Shown piece after piece: positions 1 to 12,359 of a stretch of DNA of 64,000 nucleotides. Position 1 is the stretch's first letter. Every line of letters starts with the position of its first letter. The position numbers and the translations under genes were made by a program. Location of the stretch: NCBI GenBank assembly GCA_023238725.1, contig CM041535.1, forward strand, positions 23,493,230 through 23,557,229, given 5' to 3'. The notes beneath the pieces were generated by a model that ran no database searches, was not told the DNA's origin, and was given only the letters and a program-made list of their open reading frames with translations. Source of the DNA: Scortum barcoo (taxonomy: Eukaryota; Chordata; Actinopteri; Centrarchiformes; Terapontidae).

Positions 1-1000
1 CACCGAGACGGACATGTCACACACCAGTGAGCCTGACACACCGAGAGGGAATATCACATTTCTCTGACTTTCTCTCTCTGCCTCTCCCCTTTTTTCGTAA
101 CATCTATTTCTCCTTTTCTATCTTAGTCGTCTTTTTCATTCTCTCTTACAGCTGAAAGCACAGTACAGTAACTGGCACTCAAAGAAATCTTTTTTGTGCC
201 CTTTCGAATGGTGTTTCTCCACCTTTGAAATGCTGCTGTTCAATAATGCATGACTTTATGCATAACTTGCCCCCTCGATTTCCCTATCACCGTGTGCATT
301 TCAACTCCACTCCTCTCAATTCGTGCTCAAATTATTGTTTATTGTGGCGCTTTGTCCTGAATTTGGCCTTTTGCGTTCACACACAGGCGTGTGCACATAC
401 TCACACGCGGCAGCTCACAAACACACGAGCATACCGGCATACAGAGCGTTTGGCTCGTGCTGGGAATTACCTGTTTACCTAATTAACAGCACTTGGCTGG
501 AGGCTAAAGATATGCAAAACCAGGAAGGGAAAAAAATAAACAGCACGAAAATAAAATATTTCCCTCCCAATACTCCTCGAGAAAAAAACATTTCCCCATG
601 ACTGTTGCAGTGGAGAGAAGAGGAGAAAAAGGTTAGTCACTTTAAAGTATTTTGTTTAAAATGCTGATCTCATTATTTATGCCTTTTTTCTGAGTAATTC
701 TCTACATGGCATAAGATTAAATAATAACGCTATAGCCGAGCCTTGGCTTTGATATTTCTTGCTCTTTTTTTGCTCTGGAGCCACATGAGGTGGTGTAGCA
801 TCTCTTCTGACAAGCTGTTTTTCTTCTCCCATATCAGAGGCACCAGGCCTTTCTTCTTATTATTTTATTTTTGCTTCATGTTTCGGTTCACACGCCATGA
901 AGTCTGAAAGAGGAATTTCTTAATAAATGAAATTAGGTGGCTGTATTCCACATAAAATGCAGTGAGACAGACTGACATTACGTTGGAGGTATGTAGTCAA

Positions 1001-1015
1001 TGTGTGTGTGTGTGT
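1001..1015. repeat. short (TG)n microsatellite
   Basis: About 7.5 perfect TG units, read directly from the sequence. Confidence 0.9.
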
Positions 1016-1112
1016 CTGTGAGGAAACTATATAGCTTCCTATCAGTCTCTCCTTCCTGTGTAACCAGTACCACCCTTGAGACTGATAACTTTTTCTGTTT
1101 ATACTGCCCTAA

Positions 1113-1116
<4 letters not shown>

Positions 1117-1183
<67 letters not shown>
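1117..1183. repeat. compound microsatellite (TG)17 then (GA)n
   Basis: A perfect TG run at 1117-1150 is followed, after a 4-5 base spacer, by about 14 GA units at 1155-1183. The alternating purine-pyrimidine tract next to a polypurine tract is typical of a polymorphic compound microsatellite. Confidence 0.95.
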
Positions 1184-1186
<3 letters not shown>

Positions 1187-2659
1187 GCAGACAGAAAGAA
1201 AGACTGCAGACATGTGTTCAGTTAGACTGGAGTATCTGTGTTGGTCCGTCTCTCTACTTTTATCTGTTTTTGATCAGCACCGGGGATATTAACCAGACTC
1301 AGGAAAACCCCCAAATTACACACACAAATGATTACACTATCTTGCATGTACACCGGGGCCCCCAAACACACACCCACGCACGCTAGAGTCTACACAAACA
1401 TGGACTCCAGCGGACCCTCACATCCACCCACACTGCAGCAGACACCCCAAGGGGGTGTATTGATGAAAAGACCATGAAACCGGCTTAATGAGCCTAATTC
1501 GCGTGTCCATACAATAGTCGTACGAACTCTTTCACGCGACAGAAAGAGCTCTTTCACTCTGTAACACAAGGCTAAAGAATTAAACGTGACCATATGCGCT
1601 TCTAAAACAAAAGAGGGCCAGCTGAGGTTTTTGTCTCAGCCCCGGTACAGATGCCGTTAATGTGCCACACCATTACGCACGCACACATAAGATACGAGGG
1701 CGTGTGCAGGCGTGCGTACACACCCTTCGACTGCCACGCGTAAACAATTGTAAGAGACATGCAACCACACCCAGGCACTGAAAACATCAAGCTGAAAAAT
1801 TAGCACAAGGGCCACGGTGGGACACATATTTATGTTCAGTCATTTAACCGAACAAAGCACACTAATGGAAGTCGCCTCCTTTGAGCCTGAACAATAGCTT
1901 TCCAATCACTGTAGATGTGGCAGAGTAAAAGGGTAAGCAGTCAATATTTGCCCATTATCCAACTTTAAGCTTGTATTGATGATTTGCATACGTTTACTAT
2001 GGAGCTGGTGGAGGTGATTTTGTGTCCTTGTTCCAAACTATGCAATCCTCAGTGTAAATTTGACCTAAAATATGAAAAAAGTCTAATGAAATACTACCTA
2101 GTGAAAAGGGTTTAGTCCAGCATGGTGCCTCACAGTAATGGTTTTGTTTCCTTTGTTTCACTTTGAAAAGTGAGTTTACATGGGAGTCCATCGCTCATAG
2201 AAAGAAGCTGATTGAGAAAATATGGTCTGTGCCTTTAAGGTTGAGGAGGTCAGGGGGTCGACAGTTTGCCTTCAGCACCACCGTACCAGGTTCGTGTTCC
2301 CTGTTAAACTGGAAGTCAGCGTTGACATTTTTATCACGTAACCATGACTATGATCCATCTCCAACCTCAGCCCAGTGGTCTCGTTGGCCTGGCACTCTGA
2401 TGCAAGTAAACTGTAAAACAACTTTTAATGAAGCATGAGTTGGAGCAGCAGAGTCTTGATTCAAATGAATCTCCACTCATTGATTACAAGTCATTTCCAA
2501 TACTTTGAAAACTGTCTGTAGACTCTGATTAGAGTGCCTCTGATTCATGCCTCGGCCAATCTTGACTGCTTTCAGTAGGGTACTTTTCCTCATTGCTGAT
2601 CCAGTGCTGCGCTACTTTCCGTGCACTAAGTAACCGTTAGCAAACTTAAGAAACCAGTG

Positions 2660-3300
2660 CCGTGTTTCGATCACAGGAACTTTCCCCAGGGACTAGGAAC
2701 CTTTGGAGGAACTCTCTGGGGACATTATTTTACCGCGCAAAAAGTCCCTGCTCGGGGGGTAGTACTACAAATATACTGAACCTTTGGGGTTGACCATTTC
2801 TGATTGTTCAGGTATTCCCAGCATATAAATTTCAGCCACCATTTTTAAAATTCTTCATCTCAAAGAAACTCTATTTATGGTTTGTTTTTGTTCAACATCG
2901 ACTTGGAGCAGAAGAAGGTTTACGACAGATGGAGCAACAACGAAGTCCAGGCCTCACTAAGTGTCTATACTGAGGAGGAAATCCAACGCGCAAACATGAT
3001 GACACGTAAAAACAGCCACTGCTTTCTCATACGTCAGCGGACCAATGTACATAATGGGTCTTTAGGCCACGGTGGAAACACAGACAACAATGGGCTGCAG
3101 GAACCTTTATTTAGTTTCTTCAAAGAAAGATTCCTGGGACTAGAAGGTACTTTGGATGGAAATGTGGTTCAGATTACAGGAGTCTTTAACCAGGAAGTTG
3201 ATTCTTTAAATGTCATGTAAACAAGACACAATCAGAGTAGGGAATGGGTGAAAATTTAGTTCCTCAGTTACATTTTTCCTGAAGAACACTACAGAAAACT
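2660..3300 (+). mobile_element. PIF/Harbinger-like DNA transposon remnant
   Basis: The left side (2671-2725) carries a GGAACTTTCCCCAGGGACTA-type motif followed by AGGAACCTTTGGAGGAACT. I recognise these GGAAC/GTTCC-rich ends from fish Harbinger-type elements. A related direct copy (GGGACTAGAAGGTACTTTGG) lies at about 3136-3156. A partial inverted match (TTTAGTTCCTCAG) lies near 3255-3268. Between the ends is a Myb/SANT-like open frame, the second gene such elements usually carry beside the DDE transposase. No transposase frame is present, so the copy is internally deleted or non-autonomous. Both boundaries are approximate and the family assignment is from memory. Confidence 0.5.
2882..3220 (+). 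pseudogene. Myb/SANT-like DNA-binding fragment of a Harbinger element
   Basis: The frame is open for about 112 codons but starts at TTG, with no convincing ATG. Residues 9-59 contain RWSNNEVQASLSVYTEEEIQ, then TRKNSHCF. This fits the trihelix/Myb_DNA-bind_4 pattern (tryptophan, acidic EV, hydrophobic helix, EEEIQR, then a T-R-N segment) seen in the Myb-like proteins encoded by PIF/Harbinger transposons. In that family the protein binds transposon ends and helps recruit the transposase. Only the first two helices are recognisable. After about residue 60 the frame loses family character and reads back into the GGAAC-type repeat, so this is a decayed fragment. The family call is a pattern judgement that a profile search against Myb_DNA-bind_4 would settle. 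Confidence 0.6.
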
Positions 3301-3329
3301 GAGTATAGCCCTCTCATTTTTGCATTTGC

Positions 3330-3560
3330 CTGCTTGTACCGTTCCACCCAATCTGGACCGACCTACCATTTTCATTACTTCTCTATACTTTGTTCTCCTT
3401 TGTTCTATTTTATTGCCTTTTTCATCATTTTATTTATTTTTTAAATATCTCAATATGTGTAGAGATTTACTCTGTGTGTAGCATGGAGGAGGTCACACCT
3501 GCATTTCACTGTGCAACCCTGTGTTGTATATTGACAGTAAAGCTGAACCTCGAACTCCTC
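3330..3560 (+). mobile_element. 3' tail of a LINE-type retrotransposon (remnant)
   Basis: A T-rich ATTT-laden stretch leads to CACCTGCATTTCACTGTGCAA and then GACAGTAAAGCTGAAC at about 3532-3549. This resembles the ending of many fish L2/Rex-like non-LTR elements (a 'gcatttcgttgt ... gacaataaagttgaa' tail). No reverse-transcriptase frame is attached, consistent with 5' truncation. The clade cannot be named from the tail alone. Confidence 0.5.
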
Positions 3561-6500
3561 CTGATACAGGCTATAAATGGCCTTCGTATCCTATCTCAGC
3601 ACTGTCTATTCAGCAAGAGCACCACAACATCCGATAGGAATTACAATGACCCAGTACTCCTCTGAGGTGGTCCAAGATAATCCCAGGGTTCGTGTGGTTT
3701 AGCCACTCAGTCCTAAACTCCTTCGTGATCCTTCAATCTTCCAAGCCTCTGACTGATGAGTGAAAGCATTGGGTAGACAGGTTACAGTCTGTACAGTTTC
3801 ACCTCCTACTGAACAGTAAGTTAGGTCTTACAGGTTTTCTCTCAGCAAGGCCTTGAGTGGTGAGCGAGATACAGAGTGTGTGCTCTTATGCAACGTTTAG
3901 ACGAGGACCTTTTTAGTCTTCCTTCTAAGGCACTGACTATTTATTCCAAATCATGCAGTCAAAAAGTCAACACTGACTATTATCATCACTTCATCGGTTT
4001 CCAGTACACAAAAGAACCGACTTCAGGACTCCTTTGCTTGTGTAAAAGTAGCAAATAGATTCACTCTATAATATATGTTGGGCATGCTTCAAACAGACCT
4101 CTCAGGTCATCCGACATTGCCCTCCTTGCTTTCTGTCCCCAGGGTAAATTCAAAGTCTGCTGAAGCTGTCTTTAGTTTTTATGCTCCTTGCTAGAATATC
4201 CAATGCTTCCCTTAGGATTTGAGATGTGCTCAGACTTTCTTTCGAAAGTAGCCCCTAAACATTTCTTTTTGTATAATCGGCTTTCTGTAATTTAATAGCT
4301 GTGTGTGTTTGTTGTGAGCAGAGTGGGTAAAATGAGTGTAACTGTACATTTTTATATCCGATATGTAAACTGTGCATATGGAGGAGTTCTGCCAAGAGAC
4401 AATTGTGCATGACTGGGTAAGTTTCTGCTTTCTTGATAGTCGGTACGCTGTCTTATTCTGATTCTTAGATTTTGTTTTAATTAGACAAAAGCAAGCCAGT
4501 GACTTCATGGGCATCTGCACAGGTGAGCTGGTTTATACAAATGGGGAATGCTGATTGATCAAGATACTGACATTATAGATGAATCAGATTTAGGGCTAAA
4601 AGGTCTACATTTTAGCAGCTGTCCCTCAACAGCATTAAAAACAAACTCAAACCACAGAGCCTTTATCGAACTGCTGTCGTTGCTAAACTGCCACTGTTGC
4701 TCTGTTAACACGAGTTAAGGACATTACCACTGTATTAGTCACCGACTTTGCCAATACCAAAACAGTTACAGTATTCATATTGCTTGCACAAAGAAAGGTT
4801 TTGTCTATGTTGACTGGCTAAAACAAATTTCTGTGCACAATTCATCAGGTGTGAGCTTTATGACATCAGATTACAGTATGTTTTTGGCTGTGAACCAACA
4901 TTACTGCATAAACAATATGGTAACATGGAAATCAACGCCCATTCATGGCCATAGCAAAATAAAATTAAATTAAAAAAGTACCCAGGTTATTGAAAAAACT
5001 TTGTTTTGCCCTTTTATTTTATTATTAAGTATTTTTATACTAAAATGTTGGTGTGGAAATTAAACTTAAAAAAACACTAACTTCAAGAATGACAAAAGTT
5101 AATCTCTACAGCAACAATTGTCTTTGATGACACTGTTGGAGTGAAGTGAGATATTGATCCACGACCACAGCGCCGGTGTAGCAAGACAGTAAAATTGTCA
5201 TCCGTAACACCAGTCATCCTGGCACCAGCCTGAGGACAGTGACCCGTGATGATAACCTCAGAGTCAGAGTAGCAAGGTAGTGATGCATCAAGCCGAGGCG
5301 TCATCCAGCTGGGATCAGCGGTGATTCGAGCGAAGGCATTTCACGGTGCTCAATAAAAGCAGATCACCTCCTCAGAAAGACTCCAGTTCTGAAAGAGTTT
5401 TTTTCTAAAGCAAGAGACTTTGAGTTCTTTCAAAAATAGAAAGTGTGTGCGTGGTTATGAGCGTGTGAGTGTGTGTGAACAGGTTTTTACAGCTGGTTAT
5501 TAACTTGACAGTGAAACAACACTTTTCACATCTGCAACCTCCACTTTCTCTCCCAGCTGAAACTAAAATGGAGACGGAGATGTTGAGGTCAGCACTCTGG
5601 TGGACAGCAGCGCCCAGTGAAATGCATCAGCCTCGTTACTTTGATCACAGGGGATAAACTTGGCGTCAGGATTTTTTTTTTTTTTTTGGTGAATGTATTT
5701 TTCAACCTGTTTCTGGGCATGATTCCCATTTCTATTCCCCACCACACTGCACAACGATTAGAGTGTGAATAATTACTTAAAGCTAGCACCGGTACAAATT
5801 TAAACTGTGAATTTGGCAGTCCCGTAGTGGTCAGTATTTACCACTGCGCTCACATGCACTAAGCTGCCAGTTTGTTGGGTACATCGAGCTAAAAGTAATG
5901 CAGTCTGTACACAGCAGCACCACAGTCAACCTGCATGGAGGTTATAATGTTGAGTTTTTGTTGAAATATAAGTATTTCAACAAAAGAGAGATGATGATTC
6001 AACTTTATTATAATTCTGGAGGCTGTTTTTTGTATGTTTATTGATATTTATTTGTGTATACACACAGCACATGTATAAAACACACACATACACGTAGATG
6101 GATGCCAAAAATCTGTTAAAAAATGAGAATCAGACTGCCTGCCTGTTCTTTTCACTGTACTGGTGAAAAATTAATTGCATTCTCCTTTTCTCTTAGTTCG
6201 TTTTCCACTATCCCACAGGCTGATGGTAATTATCTGCACTTTTACTTGCTTTAACCAAATTTAAAACTGAGTGACAGAACAAACAAAGCCACACCTGCTG
6301 AGCCAAACCACCCTCAATCCATTAGTCTTCATGTGCGTGAAAGAGCGAGTCAACTACTACTAGGCTGGTCCAACTAATCAAGGTTCACAATTGAGCAACA
6401 GGGCAGAAAGTATTTATTTCTGTATAGTGTAAAAGTTCCCAGAGGCCAGGAGTGCTTCGAGACAGCATGTACACACATAACATCGGACCCAAACATACAC

Positions 6501-8299
6501 ACAGAAATACACACACTTATATAAAATGCAGTACCAAGGTCATGTCTCCGCATCTGATTTTGATCTTCATCCTCTCTGCTGTTTGTTATTCTTTCTCAGC
6601 TGCGCCACTATATCTTCTGTGAGCAGCAGAGCAGTATTTTCTAATGTAATAACCGCCCTGATCTTTTCCCAAAAAACTCCAGGAACCCTTACCTGCTTTC
6701 TTCAAGAACAACAGGCTGTTTTTAACTTTTGTCTTTCGAGCTGCAGGAAGCGGGAGATCATATGATATTCATAAACACACATACACAGTCATTGCCTTGG
6801 TGGAATGCTTCTTTGTTGAGCACTCACCAACACGCATTTGGATGCTGGTGTTCTGCCAGATAAGGCCTCGGGGTTATTCAGATTTCAGTTCCCTTGAAAT
6901 GAGAACTATCAGAGTGAAAATCCTTTCAGAATGAAAACACGAGCTCTGCTTCCACCACATATGTTCACAAGTGAAGATTTGATTGTAGCGTGTCTTTGTT
7001 TAATGTCTTTCGGTCTCGAACATTACTGCGTTACTGCAAGTTTTTATATCACTGTTTTCCTCCTTGTTTTTGTTCTTTGCTCTACTGCGGGAGATTAATG
7101 TAAAAGGGCTGTGCATTTGCTATTTGAATTGCTGCAGGGCGCTTGCGGGTATGTTAACCTATTTCCACATGCTATACATACTGCACAGAGTCACATGGTA
7201 AGTTTTCCCAAGCTGAGTGTTACAGGAATGACTTAAAAGGACCTTGAATCTTAATATCTTAACTGAATCCAACAGTCTCTGTTTCCAGGCAACAGTGACA
7301 ATGTAATCTCCATGCAACTGAGCTGCCTCATCTTAGACATGCAGTATACTGTACATGTAAAATTAGGCCTTTTGTCACCGTTGTCAATATCTTACCATGG
7401 TTTCACATGTAGGCCAATAAATACCCTTAATTAGAAACCCAAAAAATGGGAAGCTGTCTGTTCTCATTGACTCATTAATGATTCATGAAACTTGCATTAC
7501 CCTGCAAATGAAGCTGCAACAAAATTAGTGTGAACCAGGCTGATAAAGAAGCAATCAGATGTTGATGAAAATTCAGAAAAGTGCCACGATCACGAGACAC
7601 TCTGTTCAGTCAGGAACGGTCTCGCAGAGGATCGAAAAAACAAAGCCAAGTGTTCGTTATCGGCACCTTTCAAAACAACACATCACAGAGCGCAAGACAA
7701 TAACCGAAAACAAGGAAAACAATAGAGAGGGTGGAAAAGAGATACACAATACAATAAAAAAAAGACATTCAGTGCTCAATGGATCACAGTATGGAGGAAT
7801 GACAAGAATTAAAAGGCTGCAAGTGAGCAAGTTGAGGATGTTTTTGAACTGGTTGTACAGAAAACTGCAGACACCTTTCACATCACCACAAAATACTAAT
7901 TTAGTGCAGCTTTAAGTTGTCCACTGCCGAGAAGCTGGCAGTTAATGCTCTTAATTCTTTATTAGACTACTATTTATTTGCTTGCTAGGGTAGTTAGTTG
8001 AGTAAACATTTAGTTGATTGGGTAATTATTTCAGTCGGTATTAACGTTTTTCAGTTTGCACTGTTGGGAAGAAACGCCTTCACTTGGCTTTTGTAAAAAC
8101 TGTGAAAAATTGCATACACTGTGTACCAAGTTCACTGGCAGACAAACATAAATCTGGCATGTACTTAATGTTCAAAATGTACTGGCGAGTTAAAAAAGAA
8201 ATGCAGACATACACGCGCGAACATTTAACATGCAAAAAGAATAATATATACTAAGCTTTCTGCTCAATCTGTCAGCAAATCATTTGTCATCATTTACAG
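3561..8299. other. noncoding DNA, no gene seen
   Basis: AT-rich DNA without recognisable coding exons. A minus-strand frame at 5083-5340 looks mildly protein-like but matches nothing I know (see findings). The frame at 7559-7915 is lysine/threonine-rich and has no domain. A T16 tract lies at 5672-5687. CA-rich patches lie near 6060-6100 and 6465-6520. Confidence 0.55.
5672..5687. repeat. poly-T tract (T16)
   Basis: An uninterrupted T run, read directly. It could be the reverse-strand tail of an old retroposed copy, but no element body was recognised beside it. Confidence 0.9.
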
Positions 8300-8301
8300 G
8301 C

Positions 8302-8321
8302 TGTGTGTGTGTGTGTGTGTG
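8302..8321. repeat. (TG)10 microsatellite
   Basis: Perfect TG run, with looser TG-rich sequence continuing to about 8420. Confidence 0.9.
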
Positions 8322-8581
8322 AGTGCACATCTAGCTGTACATCCTCGAGTTATTTGAGAATGCATACTGTATGTTGTGTATTGAAGTGTGCATCTGTGTG
8401 CTGGTGTTTGTGTGTGTGTGAAGAAGTGTGAAGTCTTCTTCCTTCTGGCATCTTCTGAACTGTGTGAAGGTCAGCCAGGCCTGAGAGACATGACACAGAT
8501 ACAGTGGAGGCTAAAGCAGGAGAAGGCCCAGCGCTCTCCCCACTCTGGCCGTCCATCTGTGTTTTTTTTTTTTAATTAAAA

Positions 8582-8700
8582 GAGGGGGTGGAGGAAGAGG
8601 AGATGAATGAAGAGGAGGAGAAGGAAAATTGGACAAAGGAGGTACGAAGTAACGGAGGAGGATGTGAATAGAGGAGGAGGCAAAGGTAAGATGGGTGAAA
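8582..8700. repeat. purine-rich low-complexity tract
   Basis: Nearly 120 bases of G/A with few pyrimidines, dominated by GGAGGA and GAAGAG words, directly after a T12 run at 8562-8573. One forward frame is Glu-rich and ends at a TAG. I treat this as low complexity, although it is bounded by an AG after a T-tract and by an AAAG|GTAAGA donor-like site near 8685. Confidence 0.6.
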
Positions 8701-9635
8701 AAAATATATTATAAACAAGGGAGAAGGAAGCTTCTTATAATTTACTGATACTCAACTTTTTCCAATCAGATAACAAGGAGAACAAAAATTATCACTGGGA
8801 AGCGTAATTTAGTTTTTAAGTTTCCTATTGTGTGTTTTGTCCTATCCAGCTCCTCTGCCACTTTTTGGGCATGACGTGGTTACCCCCTCTTACCAATTTG
8901 TATATCTGTGCTGTCCGGTTTTTGTGTATTCATGAATGTTTGAATGTTCCCTTTCCTTCACTTCAAGCCTGATGTTGATGCTAGTATCTCTGGAGCTGGT
9001 ACTTGCAGGATGGTAAGGAAGGTGTGTGCTATCCTGTGTGCTACTTCTCAACAAAGTTCAAATGTCAAAAGTCCTGACACTGAGTCACAACCAGATATTA
9101 ACAGCCCTGACTGACTGAAGTGTTAATCATCGACTCTACAAGGACGCACGCCACCCCGGGGCCGCAAGACACATAAATCAATAGAAGTGCTCACATAGTG
9201 ATAGAGAAGGATTCCAACTCAACAATCCAAAAGTTTTCCTTATGAATCAGAGTTTTATAAAAAGTATAATGACGGACTGGAAGAAGAAGAGAGATAAAAG
9301 TGGAAAAAAAAGTAGAAATGAAGACCAACAAATTGACACAGAACAAGAAAGACATGCAGATATAAAGTTAGCCACCGTTCTGAAAGGCCATGTTGTCCAT
9401 GAAAACACTTCACCTCTTCAACCTCAGTCTGAAGCATTAACACACATTTTAAAATATCCCTTGCATTTCAAGTTTAGTATAACAAGACAGTCTTATGTAG
9501 GTCAGAAGACAATGTCAGCTTTCCTTTTTCCAGTTTACCCACTGCACACCCACAACCCAAACCCTTAACCACCCATCAGACAATAATCATGAAGGGAATA
9601 GTAATTCGACAGCGAGGGCCCTGAGCGCTCAGACA

Positions 9636-9737
9636 TCAAAGCAAAGAGAGGGAGAGACAGAGGGGAAGGAGAGGTAAGAGGTTAGAGAGTGAAGGGAGGG
9701 AAAAACAAAGAGGGAGAGAGAGAGAGAGAAAGAAATA
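9636..9737. repeat. purine-rich tract with (AG)8
   Basis: An almost pure G/A stretch containing a perfect AG run at about 9714-9729. Simple low-complexity sequence with no coding signal. Confidence 0.8.
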
Positions 9738-10854
9738 CAGTATCGCAGACCCAAATAAACCACAGTCCTGGCTGGTAAATAAGGAGAAAGTTGCAGAATA
9801 AACTTGGAACATGATCTTTTTATTCCTGACGGGATCTCCTGAGCAGCTTATTGTGTTTGTTGATGAGTCCCAGGGATCCTCAGATGGTGCTCACACATTA
9901 ACTCTGTAGGAGTTTGACTGAAGAGCTTGATGTCCTCCTTTACACTTCTACAGAATTTATGTCTGGTTATTAAGCAGAAGCATTGCTTATTTTTCTGCAT
10001 GTCTACCTGCCTGCTTGTATATATCTGTATATCAGCTCTCTCTTCACCTGTCTATTAATCTCTTTCCATGTTTCTCCTTTGTGTCTTCTCCCTTTCTGTA
10101 TCTTTTGTCCATCTCATTTTTTTCTGCAATCTGTTTCCATTTCTGCAGCTCTAAATATTTTCTATTGAGTTATATTTTTCTCAAGCATTTTTATGGGGAA
10201 AAAAAAGATAATTTGTCTTCTGCTCTCAGAATGCATGTAAGTGCAAATGCATGTAAGAAAAGTATTCAGAGTATTTCCTGGAAGCACTTGTCAAACAATG
10301 AAAACAGCACTGGACAACAACTTCTTTGATAGCGATTTGTATCACAAAAAGATAACATGTCATAAACAATTACGGCAGCCACGAAGAAAGATATTTTACT
10401 CAGTTTCTCTTTATGACATGAAAGGTTTCTCATTTTAACAGGATCATTTTCTATGGCTCTTTCTATAGATTCTATGGTCTGTAATTTTGTTATGGGAGTG
10501 ATGTCTTTGATATGATTATACAACACTAATAAGCATTAGAATCAATCTCTTAGGCAGAAGGGGAATATATAATTACTTATAGCCAATTTATTTATTTGAG
10601 CACCAGCCAGCTAGTTTGTAGCATCACTTTTAACTTTCACCACATGCTCACAGTGGGGGGAAAAAAGCATCTTGTTATCTTTCCACCATGATGACACAGT
10701 GCTAATTTCATTTTTCCCACATTCTCCACCACTTCTGGGTCCCAAATCAGTCTCTTATGAAATGCTGACCCGTGTAGGCTGTCAACCAGTCAATCATGAA
10801 ACGTAATGTAACCCTCCTGTTTGTGCAACCAGTGGCTCGTGCCGTTAGAAATGA

Positions 10855-11120
10855 GTGAGAGAGAGAGATCCTGGCCCGGATCTGTTCTCCACAGATGAGG
10901 TGTGTTTGTTAATGCTAATAACAATGCAAATGTTAATAATTCTGGTTTTCGTAGCTGCGATTGCTAGACATCCACATTCAAAGTGCCACAGACGTTTGAA
11001 TTATGGGAGATAATTTGTTGCACGCTGCATGTAAAACAGATGCCCCCTCCACCTCCTACTCATATTCAAATCGCGGCCTAACTGCCCATTGCTCATTGGC
11101 ACCTACAGTCGTCAGCAAGT
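10855..11120. promoter_or_regulatory. candidate conserved noncoding element (octamer, homeodomain sites)
   Basis: A repeat-free block with mixed composition, unlike its AT-rich flanks. It contains GTTAATGCTAATAACAATGC followed by AAATGTTAATAATT: two GTTAAT words flank a perfect ATGCAAAT octamer at 10924-10931, and AACAAT (a SOX-type core) overlaps the octamer. TAAT cores and ATTCAAAT follow. No conserved open frame is present. That this block is conserved and functional is inference. Confidence 0.3.
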
Positions 11121-12359
11121 GGCCAACTAAAAATAGTTGGTGAAAAATGCCAAATTGTAAAGCATAACTTCCAATTTTCTCTTAAGTGCAGTGCTGATTC
11201 GAGATGTGTGAATAAATATGTGAGACCAAATAAAACAGAGAGCAAAAATCCTAACTTTTTTTTTTTTTAAGATGGCAGCCAATAAACCTGAGTAACCTAT
11301 ACAGCTGTCAATCCATGATTCAAAATAAACCAAAACAGTGACAACAAAATGGAAATAGCGATTCCTGGCATTGGTGATAAAAAATGAACAAAATCAAATG
11401 TACTATATAGCTGAAGTTCCATGCTTTATTTCATGTATCTTTATCCACCTGCAGGTTATTCAGCCATGTGATGTTTATGGATTTGTGCTAAGCAGCCTAT
11501 ATTTTTATGGTATCCAGCTTGATGTTAATTTTGCAATGCAAGATTGATTTTTGAAGGGTTGGCCGATGCCCTCTGGCCTTACCAGCCATTCTCCCATTGC
11601 CTGTGTCATCTGCATATGACTGAAGTCACTGATGCATATCTGTCAACTGTGTTTTTCCCTTGAAAGCTCTCAATGGAAATGCCTGTGGAGGATAACCAAG
11701 AGTGAATATAGCTGTCAAGTGGTTCCAAAGGAACACCTTCAAGCATCCCCCCTTCACTGTCAGTCTCTCAGCTAGAAGCCATATGGAAAGAATATTCTTA
11801 TTTCTAATCAGGCGGCAGGCTGAGACAGCACACAGGCAGACTCACTTTGTTATGAGGATAAAGTTAATGGCTGCTTCCCGCTGCCTGTTCTTTTATGAGT
11901 TGAGGATGAGATAAGAAATGATAACAGCATATATAGTTAGAAACACACTCACTTATTGTCACGTAAACCTCCCACAATCCTCCCTCTCTCTCGCACTGCT
12001 TAAATTGGGATATTAGGTTGGCATACCATGTATTTCCAGTGTGCTTCTCTGTTTTTTGGACTATTTTGTTCCTGTTTTAAATAGAAACGCGTTATGAATG
12101 AGAAAATCAGAAGTCCTCTGCCCCACAGTAATATTCAGTCAGGTTCTGGTCAAACAAGGGCAAAACAGAAGAATGAAAAATGAAGAAAGGGACTTCAGAC
12201 TATTTATTTAAATGTTTCCTGCATGTGGTTGACTCTGGAACATATTTGACTGTTAAATCTACTTTAGTCCCATGGCTGTGTGATTGTTGAGGAAATATAT
12301 TGTTGCTTATGAAATTTTGGCTTTTACAAATGAACACAACACACTATCAGAAATAATGT

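Larger units (their letters stand above)
1..2655. other. noncoding DNA, no gene seen
   Basis: No open frame here resembles a known protein family. The stretch has pyrimidine-rich patches near 60-150, CA/TG-rich patches at 365-440 and 1315-1385, and the microsatellites listed separately. The short frames at 1390-1790 on the minus strand run through CA-rich sequence and show no codon structure I trust. Confidence 0.6.

Noticed and set aside
8582..8690. Glu-rich frame between an acceptor-like AG and a GTAAGA donor-like site
   Set aside because: The sequence is a polypurine tract. The frame hits a stop before the donor and the T-tract acceptor is generic.
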